Shown: positions 41,513-50,396, counted from the first letter of the stretch. The stretch: 64,000 nt of DNA from Adhaeretor mobilis (GCF_007741515.1 NZ_CP036263.1:2295501-2359500), one strand, 5' to 3'. The notes: a model not told the origin generated them from the letters alone. Translations and numbers: made by a program.

Positions 41513-43198
41513 CTAGCCGCAACGACGCCTGCGTATCCCTAAGAATCCAGTAGTAGCAAGGATCAGAAGCGCGGCGGAACTTGGCTCGGGAACGGCACCA
41601 GCGAGGTAAAACTGAACTCTGTCGAACGCGGCTTGTCCAACCAACGTACCAAGCTCGCGGCCAAAAAGATCGCCGTCCTCGAAGTGGATTCCGCCGTACA
41701 AGCGTGAAAGTCCGGCTTCGTCAGCCGCGGCGGTAAAGGTAAGCCACTCCAAAGTTGTCTCCAGCGTAGGGGTCGTGCCGGGTTCAAAGCGTGAGTCTCC
41801 GGGATCTAACGTCACGCTAAGCCCCAACGTCCCATCCCCTAGAATGAAGTCATCGCTACCGGTGATGAGCCGAAGCACTTCCGCAGCGGCAGCGCTGAAA
41901 GCGCTGTGGCCGGAGGTGAACTCCGGAAATGGGGGGGATGGATTTGCGCCGGGAGTCTGATAGGTGACAAAATCCGTGGCGAGTATCGTTTGCGTCCCTT
42001 GTCCAACACCGGCGTAGGCCTCGATCTCAAACTCTCCCTGGCCGTTTTCGGTGCCGATCAGCCCGAGTTCACCCAATTCGCGGATTGCCCTGACTGGGCG
42101 GGTATATTCGTACTCATACTTTGCTTCCCAGGTGGCAATGCCTGCGTCCATGACCGCATTGCCTAGACTAAAGAAGGTAGTGACATCGGCGTCTAGGTCC
42201 GGCGTTGCGGACTCTCCCACCTTCTGGCCAAAAAACATCCAACTGCCAGGAGGATAGGGCGTGCCATTAGGATCTTCCCAAAATTCAGCAACGAGCTTCT
42301 GCTTGTCAGTCAGGTGGGCGCTGTAGTCCACCACTTGCTCAGCTTGTGCAATGAATCCTGGGTTGATGTCCGTTCCAATCAACGCTTTGCTAATAGGTAC
42401 GACCGTACCGTTGGCACGCGTGATAGTCTTCGCTGCGAGGTCAGCCGAAGCGTTGGGATCGAGCAGGAATGGCTCCGGCGCGGGTGGCGAGAATTGGTTA
42501 CTCGCAGCGAGTGCAAAGGGAGTCACCCCACCCCACTGCGGATGCAGTGCCGATTGGGGAGTACCGGTGGTACTGTCTATCGGAACGAATTCGGGAGTCC
42601 AACCTGCAATATCGACGACGTTTGCGGACGATGAATTCACCGGGGTGTACCCGGTTGTGTCCGCGTAACCATTGAGCTGATTGGAGCCATCATTATGTCG
42701 AGACGTGAGTAGGTTGTTGGCCATGGTCACACCGACCGTTGCTGCGGTGCTGTTTGCGTTGTCGGGATCGTACCCGAGCGAGGTCATTTGATTGCGGAAC
42801 GATTGTTGCAACCCGGCGTCGGAGAATAAGTCGTTGAGTACCGTGTAGGCTGCGTAGCTGATCGCCTCCGACTTATTGACTGCCGTATTGCTCGCAGCAG
42901 GTTGTTGAAGCGTGTCGCCTAACACGGTGCTAGCAGGCGTCGCTTCGTACGCCGACCAAGCGTCGTACATCGTCGTGCCGAGCATGCCATAGGCCCGCGA
43001 TGCGCCCGTCGGGCCCAAACTCTGCCCAGCTGGGTCGCTGATTGCCAACAAGGCTTCGCTCACCCAGAGGCTAGCGGTGCTCTGTTTGGTCGGGTCAAGT
43101 GGGATGTCGGCGATCGCCGTTTGAGCGACTGCTAAGCTAGGAGTGGCAAGCAACAGGAGGGCAAAGAATGATAGATAACGAACACTCATCGGCAGCAT
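41513..43198 (-). CDS. Vanadium-dependent haloperoxidase-like PAP2 protein with PEP-CTERM tail
   Basis: The start is the ATG at 43198, set by AGGAG at 43206-43210; 561 residues with signal peptide (ending SLAVAQ). The C-terminal half carries the vanadate/phosphate-binding residues shared by vanadium haloperoxidases and PAP2 phosphatases: KYEYEYTRPVRA (K-x6-R-P), PEFTSGHSAFSAA (P-x-S-G-H-like) and SRLYGGIHFEDGD (S-R-x-x-x-G-x-H). The N-terminal half (ASRAYGMLGTTMYDAWSAYE) matches bacterial VHPO-like proteins. The end AVPEPSS, hydrophobic run, RRRR is a PEP-CTERM tail, so the enzyme is probably surface-sorted. Whether it oxidises halides or is a phosphatase cannot be told. Confidence 0.85.
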   Translation of the reverse strand: MLPMSVRYLSFFALLLLATPSLAVAQTAIADIPLDPTKQSTASLWVSEALLAISDPAGQSLGPTGASRAYGMLGTTMYDAWSAYEATPASTVLGDTLQQPAASNTAVNKSEAISYAAYTVLNDLFSDAGLQQSFRNQMTSLGYDPDNANSTAATVGVTMANNLLTSRHNDGSNQLNGYADTTGYTPVNSSSANVVDIAGWTPEFVPIDSTTGTPQSALHPQWGGVTPFALAASNQFSPPAPEPFLLDPNASADLAAKTITRANGTVVPISKALIGTDINPGFIAQAEQVVDYSAHLTDKQKLVAEFWEDPNGTPYPPGSWMFFGQKVGESATPDLDADVTTFFSLGNAVMDAGIATWEAKYEYEYTRPVRAIRELGELGLIGTENGQGEFEIEAYAGVGQGTQTILATDFVTYQTPGANPSPPFPEFTSGHSAFSAAAAEVLRLITGSDDFILGDGTLGLSVTLDPGDSRFEPGTTPTLETTLEWLTFTAAADEAGLSRLYGGIHFEDGDLFGRELGTLVGQAAFDRVQFYLAGAVPEPSSAALLILATTGFLGIRRRRCG

Positions 43199-43553
43199 GC
43201 GGTTGCTCCTTGGGCGATGCAAAAAGGTACATCGATTGGCTAATGATAACTGGTTTCACTACTCTCTTTTACTGTAATTGCAGTTGCTCCCCGGGCAACC
43301 GTTTCAAAGTTTGAATCGATCGTGATTAACTTTATGAAGTTGGGGTCAGCCCGGCGAGGATTGCAGTTGTGGGCCAGGACAAAGCCACCAGGACGCAGCA
43401 TCGGTACAATCGTAATCTAATAATCGTTGTCATCCTCTTTGGCTTCGACATCCGAGCAAGCCAGTGAGAAACTACGTAAATGCTGAGTCGAATGTCTCAC
43501 CGCGTCAGATGCTTAGTCATTGGTGAGTACCGTCGCCTGCGTATCTGCCTTGG
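43199..43553. other. Intergenic region
   Basis: About 355 bases holding the ribosome-binding site and presumably the promoter of the haloperoxidase gene (minus strand). No gene, repeat or RNA was recognised in the remainder. Confidence 0.45.
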
Positions 43554-44015
43554 CTAACTAGGCATGTTCACAATCACGTCACTCAATTGAGCCGAGGTGG
43601 CGCTAATCATGAATCGGCGCTCTGTTTCACCAAGAACTTCGATCTCGATCCGCACGTACTCTTCCGGTAGGCAGTCGGCTACTCTATCGGCCCATTCCAC
43701 AAAAGTTAGCCCGGCCGATTCGAAATATTCCTCGGGGCCGAGCTCTAGAAATTCATCGTCATCGCGCAGGCGGTAGGCGTCGAAGTGGTAAATAGGTTTG
43801 TCGCCTTCGTACTCGTTGATCAGCACAAACGTCGGGCTATTCACTTCGTCGCTGGGAACACCCAGAGCTGCGCCCACGGCTTGAACGAGTCGCGTCTTGC
43901 CCGCACCCAGTGTGCCGATCAATGCCACCGTCGTCCCCGCGGGCAGCGCACCGGCAAGCGCGGCGCCGAGGTGCTCGGTATCGGCTTCGCAGTTGGCTTG
44001 AAAAATGATTGCCAT
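43554..44015 (-). CDS. tsaE: tRNA threonylcarbamoyladenosine biosynthesis protein TsaE
   Basis: A 153-residue P-loop ATPase needed for t6A modification at position 37 of ANN-decoding tRNAs. Walker A is GTLGAGKTRLVQAVG (residues about 34-48), followed by NSPTFVLINEYEG and the family's HFDAYRL and LTFVEWADRV segments. The length is normal. It lies 115 bases downstream of thiL on the same strand, a neighbourhood also seen in other bacteria. Partners TsaB, TsaC and TsaD are not in the window. Confidence 0.94.
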   Translation of the reverse strand: MAIIFQANCEADTEHLGAALAGALPAGTTVALIGTLGAGKTRLVQAVGAALGVPSDEVNSPTFVLINEYEGDKPIYHFDAYRLRDDDEFLELGPEEYFESAGLTFVEWADRVADCLPEEYVRIEIEVLGETERRFMISATSAQLSDVIVNMPS

Positions 44016-44130
44016 CGTGTTCGCTCACGTTAGCCGTTGAGCTTGCTCAACGTGGAGTCGGCATTCTCAAACGGGTGAAGAATGGAAACCACGCGGCGAG
44101 CAAGCTCGACGACTAACGAATCCTATCAGG

Positions 44131-45066
44131 TCAATGCAGGTAGCCCCGCGGCTTTAGTGGCTTCAGTTCGTCGTTGTGCGTCTGCCACAACCCTGGCTCA
44201 GCGACGCAATGACCGACTTGTGTGATACCGACTTCCGTCGGTTGGTCTGCCAGAATTTGCGCTGCTGAGTTCGGCGGTGCGGCGAGGATAAGCTCGAAAT
44301 CTTCGCCATCGCTCAAGGCATGGTCTATCGCATCGCGACCACTGCGGGCAGAGCGTTTGATCGCAGCCTCGGCGATAGGTACCAATTTGAGATCGAGTGC
44401 CACTCCGCATCCGCTGGCCTCGGCCAAGCGCGACACATCAAGCGAAAGCCCATCGCTGATGTCGATGCCGGCATGTAAGTCATAACGTTCGTTGAGTAGT
44501 AGAGCTTCCAGACAACGTGGTTGGACAGCCAAGTGCTTCCCAAGAATACTGCCACCGAGTTTGCCGGTGACGAGAATCGCATCGCCCGCTCGCGCACCTG
44601 AGCGAATCAGCGGGCCGTTGGTAGTTGTTTTTCCAATCGCAGTGACACTGATTACCAGCGGTCCGTCCCAGGTGTTCGTATCGCCACCGGCTATGGCCAC
44701 ATCGAACTCTTTAGCAAGCGGCAGCAGCCCCTCGTAAATTCCAATTGCAAGTTCCAAAGCGGAGAGCGCCTTATTCCCTTCCCGCGGCAACACCAGCGAC
44801 ACCACTGCCGCTTGCGGCTTAGCCGCAAGCGCCGCTAGGTCGCTAAGATTCACTCCCAGTGCCTTATGCCCAATCGCTTGCGGGGAAGCTTCGTCAACTA
44901 GAAAATCGACTCCGTCGGTTAGCGTGTCGGTGGTCACGACCATCCCAGTGTCCGATCCAACCGCCAGAATGGCCGCGTCGTCACCGATGCCTAGAAGCAC
45001 TTGATCGCTTTGACGCACGTTGGCTTTTAGCCATTGATAGAATTCGACTTCCACGATGCTTTCCAA
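44131..45066 (-). CDS. thiL: Thiamine-monophosphate kinase ThiL
   Basis: A 311-residue AIR-synthase-superfamily kinase making thiamine diphosphate from thiamine monophosphate. GIGDDAAILAV (residues about 26-36), the paired acidic motif TDTLTDGVDFL, VNLSDLAALAAKPQAAVV, AIAGGDTNTWDGPLVISVTAIG and GIDISDGLSLDVSRLAEAS are all present. Within the gene, 44806-44824 equals the reverse complement of intergenic bases 47863-47881, and forms part of a near-perfect palindrome; the encoded residues (LAAKPQAAV) still fit the family. csrA starts divergently 176 bases away. Confidence 0.94.
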   Translation of the reverse strand: MESIVEVEFYQWLKANVRQSDQVLLGIGDDAAILAVGSDTGMVVTTDTLTDGVDFLVDEASPQAIGHKALGVNLSDLAALAAKPQAAVVSLVLPREGNKALSALELAIGIYEGLLPLAKEFDVAIAGGDTNTWDGPLVISVTAIGKTTTNGPLIRSGARAGDAILVTGKLGGSILGKHLAVQPRCLEALLLNERYDLHAGIDISDGLSLDVSRLAEASGCGVALDLKLVPIAEAAIKRSARSGRDAIDHALSDGEDFELILAAPPNSAAQILADQPTEVGITQVGHCVAEPGLWQTHNDELKPLKPRGYLH

Positions 45067-45242
45067 AATGGGTGCCTAAACATCGCAGCTTACGCATTGT
45101 CGCTGTGTTGGCAATTGTTCCGCTAAAATGCTTGCATTTGCTAGCACTCCGATCTAGTTTACCGAGTGCGGGGCTCGGTGTCTCGTGTGGGGTATTTTCG
45201 TGTGGGGCTCGAATGTCCGAAGCGTGAAAAGGAGTTCACAGA

Positions 45243-45464
45243 ATGCTTGTCATCGCCAGGAAGCCCGGTGAGCGGTTGCTCATTGGCGACAATATCACAA
45301 TTACTGTCGTGAAGCTCAGTAGTGGCGGCGTGCGGCTGGGAATCGAGGCACCGCCTGAGATGGCCATCATGCGACAAGAGCTGGCCGACGCGCTCCAAGC
45401 AGCGGAGCAGCAAGCCATTAATGACGCCGAGCAGCAAACAGCCAACGAGCCGGCTACTTCGTAA
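45243..45464 (+). CDS. csrA: Carbon storage regulator CsrA
   Basis: A 73-residue RNA-binding dimer. MLVIARKPGERLLIGDNITITVVKLSSGGVRLGIEAP contains the RNA-contacting first strand (L4, R6) and the V-R-L-G-I-x-A-P core (residues about 30-37, R44 region MAIMRQEL). AAGGAG ten bases upstream is the ribosome-binding site, and its GGA is also a potential CsrA site, so autoregulation is possible. In many bacteria csrA is linked to flagellar genes with fliW; neither is nearby here. The gene ends 11 bases inside the oppositely oriented ftsQ-like gene (convergent overlap). Confidence 0.95.
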   Translation: MLVIARKPGERLLIGDNITITVVKLSSGGVRLGIEAPPEMAIMRQELADALQAAEQQAINDAEQQTANEPATS

Positions 45465-46455
45465 TCTTTGCGTCCTCGCTCGATTTTTCTTTCTTTGCGG
45501 TACGGGCGACGATGCGCTCGCCGTTTCTCACGTCCACAATTTTCGGACCCCGCACGGAATCTAACGGGCCGGTCCGACGGACGCAGCGATTCAGCCGTTG
45601 TAGTTTCTCTTGAAAGTCCGACTCGCCGGGCGGGTTATCACGTGGAGCGGCTCCCCATACGATGCGCGTGCCACCACGCGTGATCAAGTCATAGAGAAAG
45701 TACTGTCGCGGGCCGTTGATCTCGGGCCGCGGCGAGGGCAAGATTTCCGAGAGGTAGAGCCGTTCCCAATCGGCCGTCAAACGCTCAGCCAAATCAACGG
45801 CACCCGCTACGCGGGGATCGTCCCAGCGCTGCCCCTGCGGCGGTTGGCCGACGATGCCCATGATTCGCGGCAAGTAACGCAGGCCCACCCCGGGTACGTC
45901 TTCAGCTGGAAGATGGATGCCGTGCCGATCCACCGGCAATAGCAGCACTGAATTGCCAGCAACCCCTAACCGAGAATCCCGCACCGTGGTTTCCACAGCC
46001 GCCACGGGGCGACGATAGGTCAGCTCCACATGGATCGCTGGCGGGTAGCTCTTCTCGATCTTGCCGACCGACTCGACCCACGGGTGCAGGGCAAAGGCGT
46101 TTTGAATCTCTTCGATGAACGAATTATCGACTATTGAAATTCTCCGATCGAGCCCCGCGTTCTTCACCACTTGGCTAAGGACATCTCCAGTGATCCACTC
46201 GGGTTGGTCGGTGGCGGTAATCGCTTCGGCCGAGAGCAGGTAGCGATCACGATGGATCACCTGCGGCGAAACAGATTCCCAGAGCTGCTGCCCGCCCCAG
46301 CCCAGGCCAGCAATCGTAGCGAGAATCAGCGCAACGCGTAGCCGGCGGAAACGCCGAGGAGTAGGAGCGGCGAGACTAGCAGAGTTCTTGACGCCCTCAG
46401 AACCAGTCTCCTCGGACCGGGTGTCGTGCGGTCGTATTCGCTTGCGCTTGGCCAT
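45454..46455 (-). CDS. ftsQ: FtsQ/DivIB-type POTRA protein
   Basis: The start is the ATG at 46455, with GGAGG eight bases upstream; 333 residues. A basic cytoplasmic tail (KRKRIRPHDTRS) precedes one membrane helix at about residues 35-55 (LRVALILATIAGLGWGGQQLW). A POTRA-like segment follows (YLLSAEAITATDQPEWITGDVL ... FALHPWVESVGKIEKSYPPAIHVELTYRRPVAAVE), the hallmark of FtsQ. The gene follows murB on the same strand, as in the classic dcw order, and planctomycetes lacking ftsZ are known to retain such genes. The division role is therefore inferred from homology and context only. A hairpin element lies between murB and this gene. Confidence 0.78.
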   Translation of the reverse strand: MAKRKRIRPHDTRSEETGSEGVKNSASLAAPTPRRFRRLRVALILATIAGLGWGGQQLWESVSPQVIHRDRYLLSAEAITATDQPEWITGDVLSQVVKNAGLDRRISIVDNSFIEEIQNAFALHPWVESVGKIEKSYPPAIHVELTYRRPVAAVETTVRDSRLGVAGNSVLLLPVDRHGIHLPAEDVPGVGLRYLPRIMGIVGQPPQGQRWDDPRVAGAVDLAERLTADWERLYLSEILPSPRPEINGPRQYFLYDLITRGGTRIVWGAAPRDNPPGESDFQEKLQRLNRCVRRTGPLDSVRGPKIVDVRNGERIVARTAKKEKSSEDAKITK

Positions 46456-46480
46456 GGTGACGCCTCCATGCGTTATTTGA

Positions 46481-46535
46481 GGCTGTTGGCTATTAGCTAT
46501 TGGCTCAATCAAGAATAAGCCGATAGCTAACAGCC
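46481..46535. repeat. Imperfect inverted repeat between murB and ftsQ
   Basis: The right arm 46518-46535 (agccgatagctaacagcc) pairs with 46481-46505 if seven bases (ggctatt) are looped out and one mismatch is allowed. Internal near-repeats of ggctatt/ggccgatagc suggest slippage. It ends 17 nt from the murB stop and is upstream of the ftsQ ribosome-binding site. Confidence 0.5.
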
Positions 46536-46552
46536 AATGGCCGATAGCCCAA

Positions 46553-47434
46553 TTACCAGATCTCTAGTTCCGTCTCGAGCTCTACGCCAAGTCGTTCGGC
46601 GACGCGGCTACGAATCATATCGATCAAGCGCAGCACATCCTGGCTGGACGCTCCTTCGACGGCTTCGATGAAGTTGGCGTGCCGTTGGCTGATCGCCACG
46701 CCGCCAACGCTAGTTCCTTTGAGGCCAGCCTGCTCGATGAGCATGCCGGCACTCATGCCGCGAGGATTCTTAAATAAGCAGGCAACGTTCTCATGTGAGA
46801 GCGGTTGGCCAGCCTTCTTGACGATCCATTGCTTTTGCATGCGCTTGGTAAGTTTCGCGGGATCGTCGGGCTCGAGTTCGAACTCCGCGTTGAGAATCAC
46901 TAGCTCGTCGAGGCTGCTTTGACGATACGCGAACACGAGGTCTTCGCGCTGACGCTGGAGGATTTCTCCCGCACGGGTCATCACCGTTGCGCGGCAAGCC
47001 CACTGACCGATGTCGCCACCGCGGCTGCCACTGTTACTGTGTAGGGCGCCGCCAACGCTACCGGGGATGCCGACTAGCGGTTCGAGTCCGGCTAGGCCTT
47101 CACGGACTGTCTCGCTAATCGCATGCGCCAGCTTCGCGCCACCACCAGCGATGACGGTGTTGCCCTTGATCTGAATAGAGGAGAACGCAGCGCTCGAGAG
47201 GTCGATGACCATGCCGGCGACGCCTTCGTCGCGTACGAGCACGTTCGAGCCTGCACCGATCAGACGAACGGGGACTTCCTCGTTCGCAAAGCGTCGCACT
47301 AGGGCCGCCAATTCGTCGACGGAGTTGGGCGTCGCAAAGAACTGGGCATGTCCGCCCAGGCGCAGCCACGTACGCTCAGCCAGCGGCTGGTCAGCCTGTA
47401 CGATTTTCTCAAAGCCTGAAACTAGGGTCATCAC
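46553..47434 (-). CDS. murB: UDP-N-acetylenolpyruvoylglucosamine reductase MurB
   Basis: A 293-residue FAD enzyme reducing UDP-GlcNAc-enolpyruvate to UDP-MurNAc. LAERTWLRLGGHAQFFATP (residues about 18-36) and IGAGSNVLVRDEGVAGMVIDLS form the FAD-binding domain, GIPGSVGGALHSNSGSRGGDIGQW supplies the flavin-contacting loop, and ACLFKNPRGMSAGMLIEQAGLKG is the type II catalytic block with a Ser-equivalent region. The C-terminal Glu lies near ASSQDVLRLID. Active-site segments are intact, unlike the MurE-like gene. ftsQ follows on the same strand. Confidence 0.95.
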   Translation of the reverse strand: MMTLVSGFEKIVQADQPLAERTWLRLGGHAQFFATPNSVDELAALVRRFANEEVPVRLIGAGSNVLVRDEGVAGMVIDLSSAAFSSIQIKGNTVIAGGGAKLAHAISETVREGLAGLEPLVGIPGSVGGALHSNSGSRGGDIGQWACRATVMTRAGEILQRQREDLVFAYRQSSLDELVILNAEFELEPDDPAKLTKRMQKQWIVKKAGQPLSHENVACLFKNPRGMSAGMLIEQAGLKGTSVGGVAISQRHANFIEAVEGASSQDVLRLIDMIRSRVAERLGVELETELEIW

Positions 47435-47862
47435 GGAAATACCTCTTGGAGCAGCCCACTATCTTGACTGCTGGCAGTGCGAGCGTCAATTCGCCCCCGG
47501 CTGCGGAAATTCTTGTTTTCAGTTGGTCTCGTAAGATTTCTGAGCGTCGGCGGTGCCCAGGTGTCGTGGGTTTGACGGCAGTTGTAGCGTTCTCGGGCCT
47601 CCGACATCCCCTGTAGGTGCATTTCTCGGCCACTGCAAAACCCGCACTTCTTTTTGTGCAATTTGCGGGCCAGTGCTTACTCGGCTAGTTTCGACTTTCC
47701 ACCTGAGGCAGGATAAGTGTACCTTGCCAGGTACCAGTTCGGCGGCTGCTGAGAGCCAAATACTGGTCGAATCTGCCCAGATTTACCTATTTCCGCTAAA
47801 GCCGCCTGCGGCCTAGCAGATTAGGGGGAAGTCGTTGGGAACGTGTCACTGAATACGGCGCC
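47435..47862. other. Intergenic region upstream of murB
   Basis: About 430 bases between murB and trmL (both minus strand). It must hold the murB promoter. A short G/C-rich palindrome occurs near 47802-47818 (gccgcctgcggc). No gene was recognised. Confidence 0.45.
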
Positions 47863-47881
47863 GGCTAAGCCGCAAGCGGCA
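47863..47881. repeat. 19-bp repeat shared with thiL
   Basis: ggctaagccgcaagcggca occurs here and, reverse-complemented, inside thiL at 44806-44824. In thiL it is part of a 10-bp-arm palindrome. Such a unit may be a dispersed REP-like sequence. Confidence 0.5.
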
Positions 47882-47887
47882 CCGACT

Positions 47888-48349
47888 CTACCCACCCCAC
47901 TGCCGCAAGCACTCGTAGGTCAGCACGGCAACGCTGTTTGAGAGGTTCAAGCTCCGAACCTCGGGTCGCGTGGGTATGCGCAGCCCCCGGTTGGGATCGC
48001 GATCGCGAATCTCCGGCGGCAGGCCCTGGGATTCTCGTCCAAAAACCAGCACGGTGCCGGGCTCGAACTCGACGCTGGTGTACTCGCGCGTAGCGAACTT
48101 GGTGAGGTACCAATGCCGCTCGACCGGCAGATTCTCGAGCAGTTCTTCCCAGTGATCGACGACTTGCCAATTCAGATGCTGCCAATAATCGAGCCCCGCA
48201 CGCTTCAGGTGGTGCGCATCCACCCGAAATCCCAGCGGCCGCACCAGCCACAGTTTGGCCCCCACCGCCACGCAGGTTCGCCCCACGCTTCCCGTGTTGT
48301 AGGGAATCTCGGGCTGGTAGAGCACGATGTGGAGGCGTGGCTGGTACAA
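47888..48349 (-). CDS. trmL: tRNA (cytidine(34)-2'-O)-methyltransferase TrmL
   Basis: A 153-residue SPOUT methyltransferase that 2'-O-methylates the wobble base of leucine tRNAs. HIVLYQPEIPYNTGSVGRTCVAVGAKLWLVRPLGF (residues about 7-41) is the family start. TVLVFGRESQGLPPEI (about 98-113) and the knot-forming RIPTRPEVRSLNLSNSVAVLTYE (about 123-146) complete the S-adenosylmethionine site. The length is exactly that of minimal TrmL. A longer overlapping frame in another phase is spurious. Confidence 0.94.
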   Translation of the reverse strand: MYQPRLHIVLYQPEIPYNTGSVGRTCVAVGAKLWLVRPLGFRVDAHHLKRAGLDYWQHLNWQVVDHWEELLENLPVERHWYLTKFATREYTSVEFEPGTVLVFGRESQGLPPEIRDRDPNRGLRIPTRPEVRSLNLSNSVAVLTYECLRQWGG

Positions 48350-48519
48350 AATAATCTTTCCAATTGAAAGCGATGTCGGATTTTCGGAATCGGCCTGCCC
48401 GCTGTCCCAGTAGCAAAGGCCCCGAATTCAAGCATAATAACAGCCCGCTGGCTTGAGGTTCTACTCGTCGGCAGGTCGTTCATCGGAAACCAACACCCTT
48501 TAGGAATAGGCAATTCTCC

Positions 48520-49587
48520 ATGGCACTCGGATTTGGCATCGTCGGCACAGGCATGATCAGCAACTTTCACGCGAAGGCCTTGGCCGACGTACGGGGGGCG
48601 AAGCTAGTGGCATGCTACGATCGCGCACCCGGACGGGCGGAGCAGTTTGGTGAGGAGCAGGGCTGCGCGGCCTACGATTCGTTGGATGAGATGCTCGCCT
48701 CCAGCGATGTCGACTGCGTAGCCGTTGCCACACCCAGTGGTGCCCATATGGAACCAGCCGTCGCTGCGGCCAGGGCTGGCAAGCACGTGTTGATTGAGAA
48801 GCCGTTGGAGATCACGCTCAAGCGTTGCGACAAAATCATCAAGGAATGCGAAAAAGCGGGCGTGAAGCTGGCGGCCGTATTCCCGTCGCGTTTTCACGAT
48901 TCGTTTGTCGCACTCAAGAAAGCAGTCGACAAAGATCGCTTCGGTCGGCTCACTCTCGGCGATGCCTACGTGAAGTGGTATCGCACCCAAGAGTACTACG
49001 ATAGCGGCGCGTGGCGCGGCACCTGGGCCTTGGATGGCGGCGGAGCGCTCATGAATCAGGCGATTCACACCGTGGACTTGCTTACGTGGCTGATGGGCCC
49101 CGTCGTAGAAATCCAAGCCCTCATCGATACGCTTGCGCACGAACGCATTGAAGTCGAGGATGTAGCCGTCGCGACGCTACGCTTCGAGAACGGCGCACTT
49201 GGTGTCATCGAAGCCACAACCGCTGCGTACCCGGGCTACTTGAAGCGTATCGAGCTACACGGTTCGCAAGGTAGTGCAGTCGTTGAGGAAGAGGACATCA
49301 AGAAGTGGGACTTCGCCAAGAAGCTCAAGAGCGACGAGGCGATTCACAAGTCGATGAAGGGAAAGAAAAGCACCGGCGGCGGCGCGGCCGATCCCAGCGC
49401 CATCGGCCACCATGGCCACGCTATGCAAATTGCCGACTTCATCAAAGCCATCAAGAAAGACGGCACACCTAGTGTCGACGGCTACGAAGGGCGCCGCTCC
49501 GTGGAGATCATCCAAGGCATCTACAAAGCGGCGATGACAGGGAAATCAGTGAAGCTGCCGCTCAAGGGCGAGCCTAAGCATGGGTAG
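48520..49587 (+). CDS. Gfo/Idh/MocA-family oxidoreductase
   Basis: A 355-residue NAD(P)-dependent sugar or inositol dehydrogenase-like protein. The Rossmann start GFGIVGTGMISNFHAKAL (residues about 4-21), VAVATPSGAHMEPAVAAARAGKHVLIEKPLEIT with the E-K-P motif (about 71-103), and GGGALMNQAIHTVDLLTWLMG with the catalytic His (about 174-194) are typical. The substrate cannot be predicted. Its last codons overlap the start of the following EEP-family gene by eight bases, which suggests they were co-transcribed before that gene was disrupted. Confidence 0.92.
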   Translation: MALGFGIVGTGMISNFHAKALADVRGAKLVACYDRAPGRAEQFGEEQGCAAYDSLDEMLASSDVDCVAVATPSGAHMEPAVAAARAGKHVLIEKPLEITLKRCDKIIKECEKAGVKLAAVFPSRFHDSFVALKKAVDKDRFGRLTLGDAYVKWYRTQEYYDSGAWRGTWALDGGGALMNQAIHTVDLLTWLMGPVVEIQALIDTLAHERIEVEDVAVATLRFENGALGVIEATTAAYPGYLKRIELHGSQGSAVVEEEDIKKWDFAKKLKSDEAIHKSMKGKKSTGGGAADPSAIGHHGHAMQIADFIKAIKKDGTPSVDGYEGRRSVEIIQGIYKAAMTGKSVKLPLKGEPKHG

Positions 49588-50396
49588 GTTTCAGCTACCA
49601 ACTGTTACCCTCCTGTTGGCACTTCTAGTCCACTCTAGCACAGTCCGCGCTCAAACACTTCGAGTTGCGACGTACAACGTCAACTGCGGCAACCATCAAT
49701 CGAAGCAAATTCTCGACGCAATTACGACGGCCAACGCAGGAGTAGTTTGCTTGCAGGAAACCACTCTTAGTTTGGAGCAAATCCTTACGAGAGACTTGGC
49801 GAAAGACTATCCCGAAATCCATTCATTCGGCCACAAGGCGCAGATTCCTGCCGAGCGATTCACGATTGTTTCCAAGTGGAAACTAGAGGAGTTAAAAATC
49901 CATCCGCCGCAAGCAGGTCTATTTGGCTTTGTTTCTGCGAAGTTTGATCTGGGCGAACATAAGGTGCACTCGGTGAACGTCCATCTCGCTCCGTTCCGCA
50001 TCAAGCGTGGAGCCGGTTTTCGCAGTGCTATGGCAACCATTGCGAAGACCGAAGCACAGCACGAGAAAGAAATTATATCGATTCTCAAGATAGTCGATGC
50101 GGAAAAGCCGACCCTCGTGGTGGGAGACTTCAATAGTGCTTCTACCTTTCGCGCACCGGGGTCAACTCAGAACAATCGGGCTAGTGGACTCTTTCGCAGC
50201 AATCCACAAGGACCCAGAGGCCCATCCCACGTGGCACTGGCCGACCAAGCCGGTGCCGCTGAACCTGCGGATCGATTACATCTTCCATTCCAAGCACTTC
50301 AAGACGCTGCAATCCAGGGTGGTTCAGCGCGACGGGTCAGATCACAGTCTAGTGGTCTCGGAACTGGAACTGATTGGGCTTGCTGGTGCTCGTTAG
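49580..50396 (+). pseudogene. EEP-family hydrolase gene broken by one frameshift
   Basis: The gene starts with a signal peptide (VTLLLALLVHSSTVRAQ) and continues as an EEP hydrolase: ATYNVNCGN, VVCLQETTL and LVVGDFNSAS are the first metal-binding motifs. Just after GDFNS (about 50130-50150) the reading frame shifts by one base: the rest of the domain (IGLVDSFAAIHKDPE, HPTWHWP, LRIDYIFHS, GSDHSLVVSELEL) is encoded in the next frame and ends at 50396. Staying in the first frame gives an unrelated tail to 50413. Either the gene is a recent pseudogene or the sequence has a one-base error there. It is distinct from the EEP gene at 573. Confidence 0.8.

Noticed and set aside
47865..48431. 188-codon minus-strand frame overlapping trmL
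   Set aside because: trmL in the other frame has all family motifs; this frame is Arg/Ala-rich noise.
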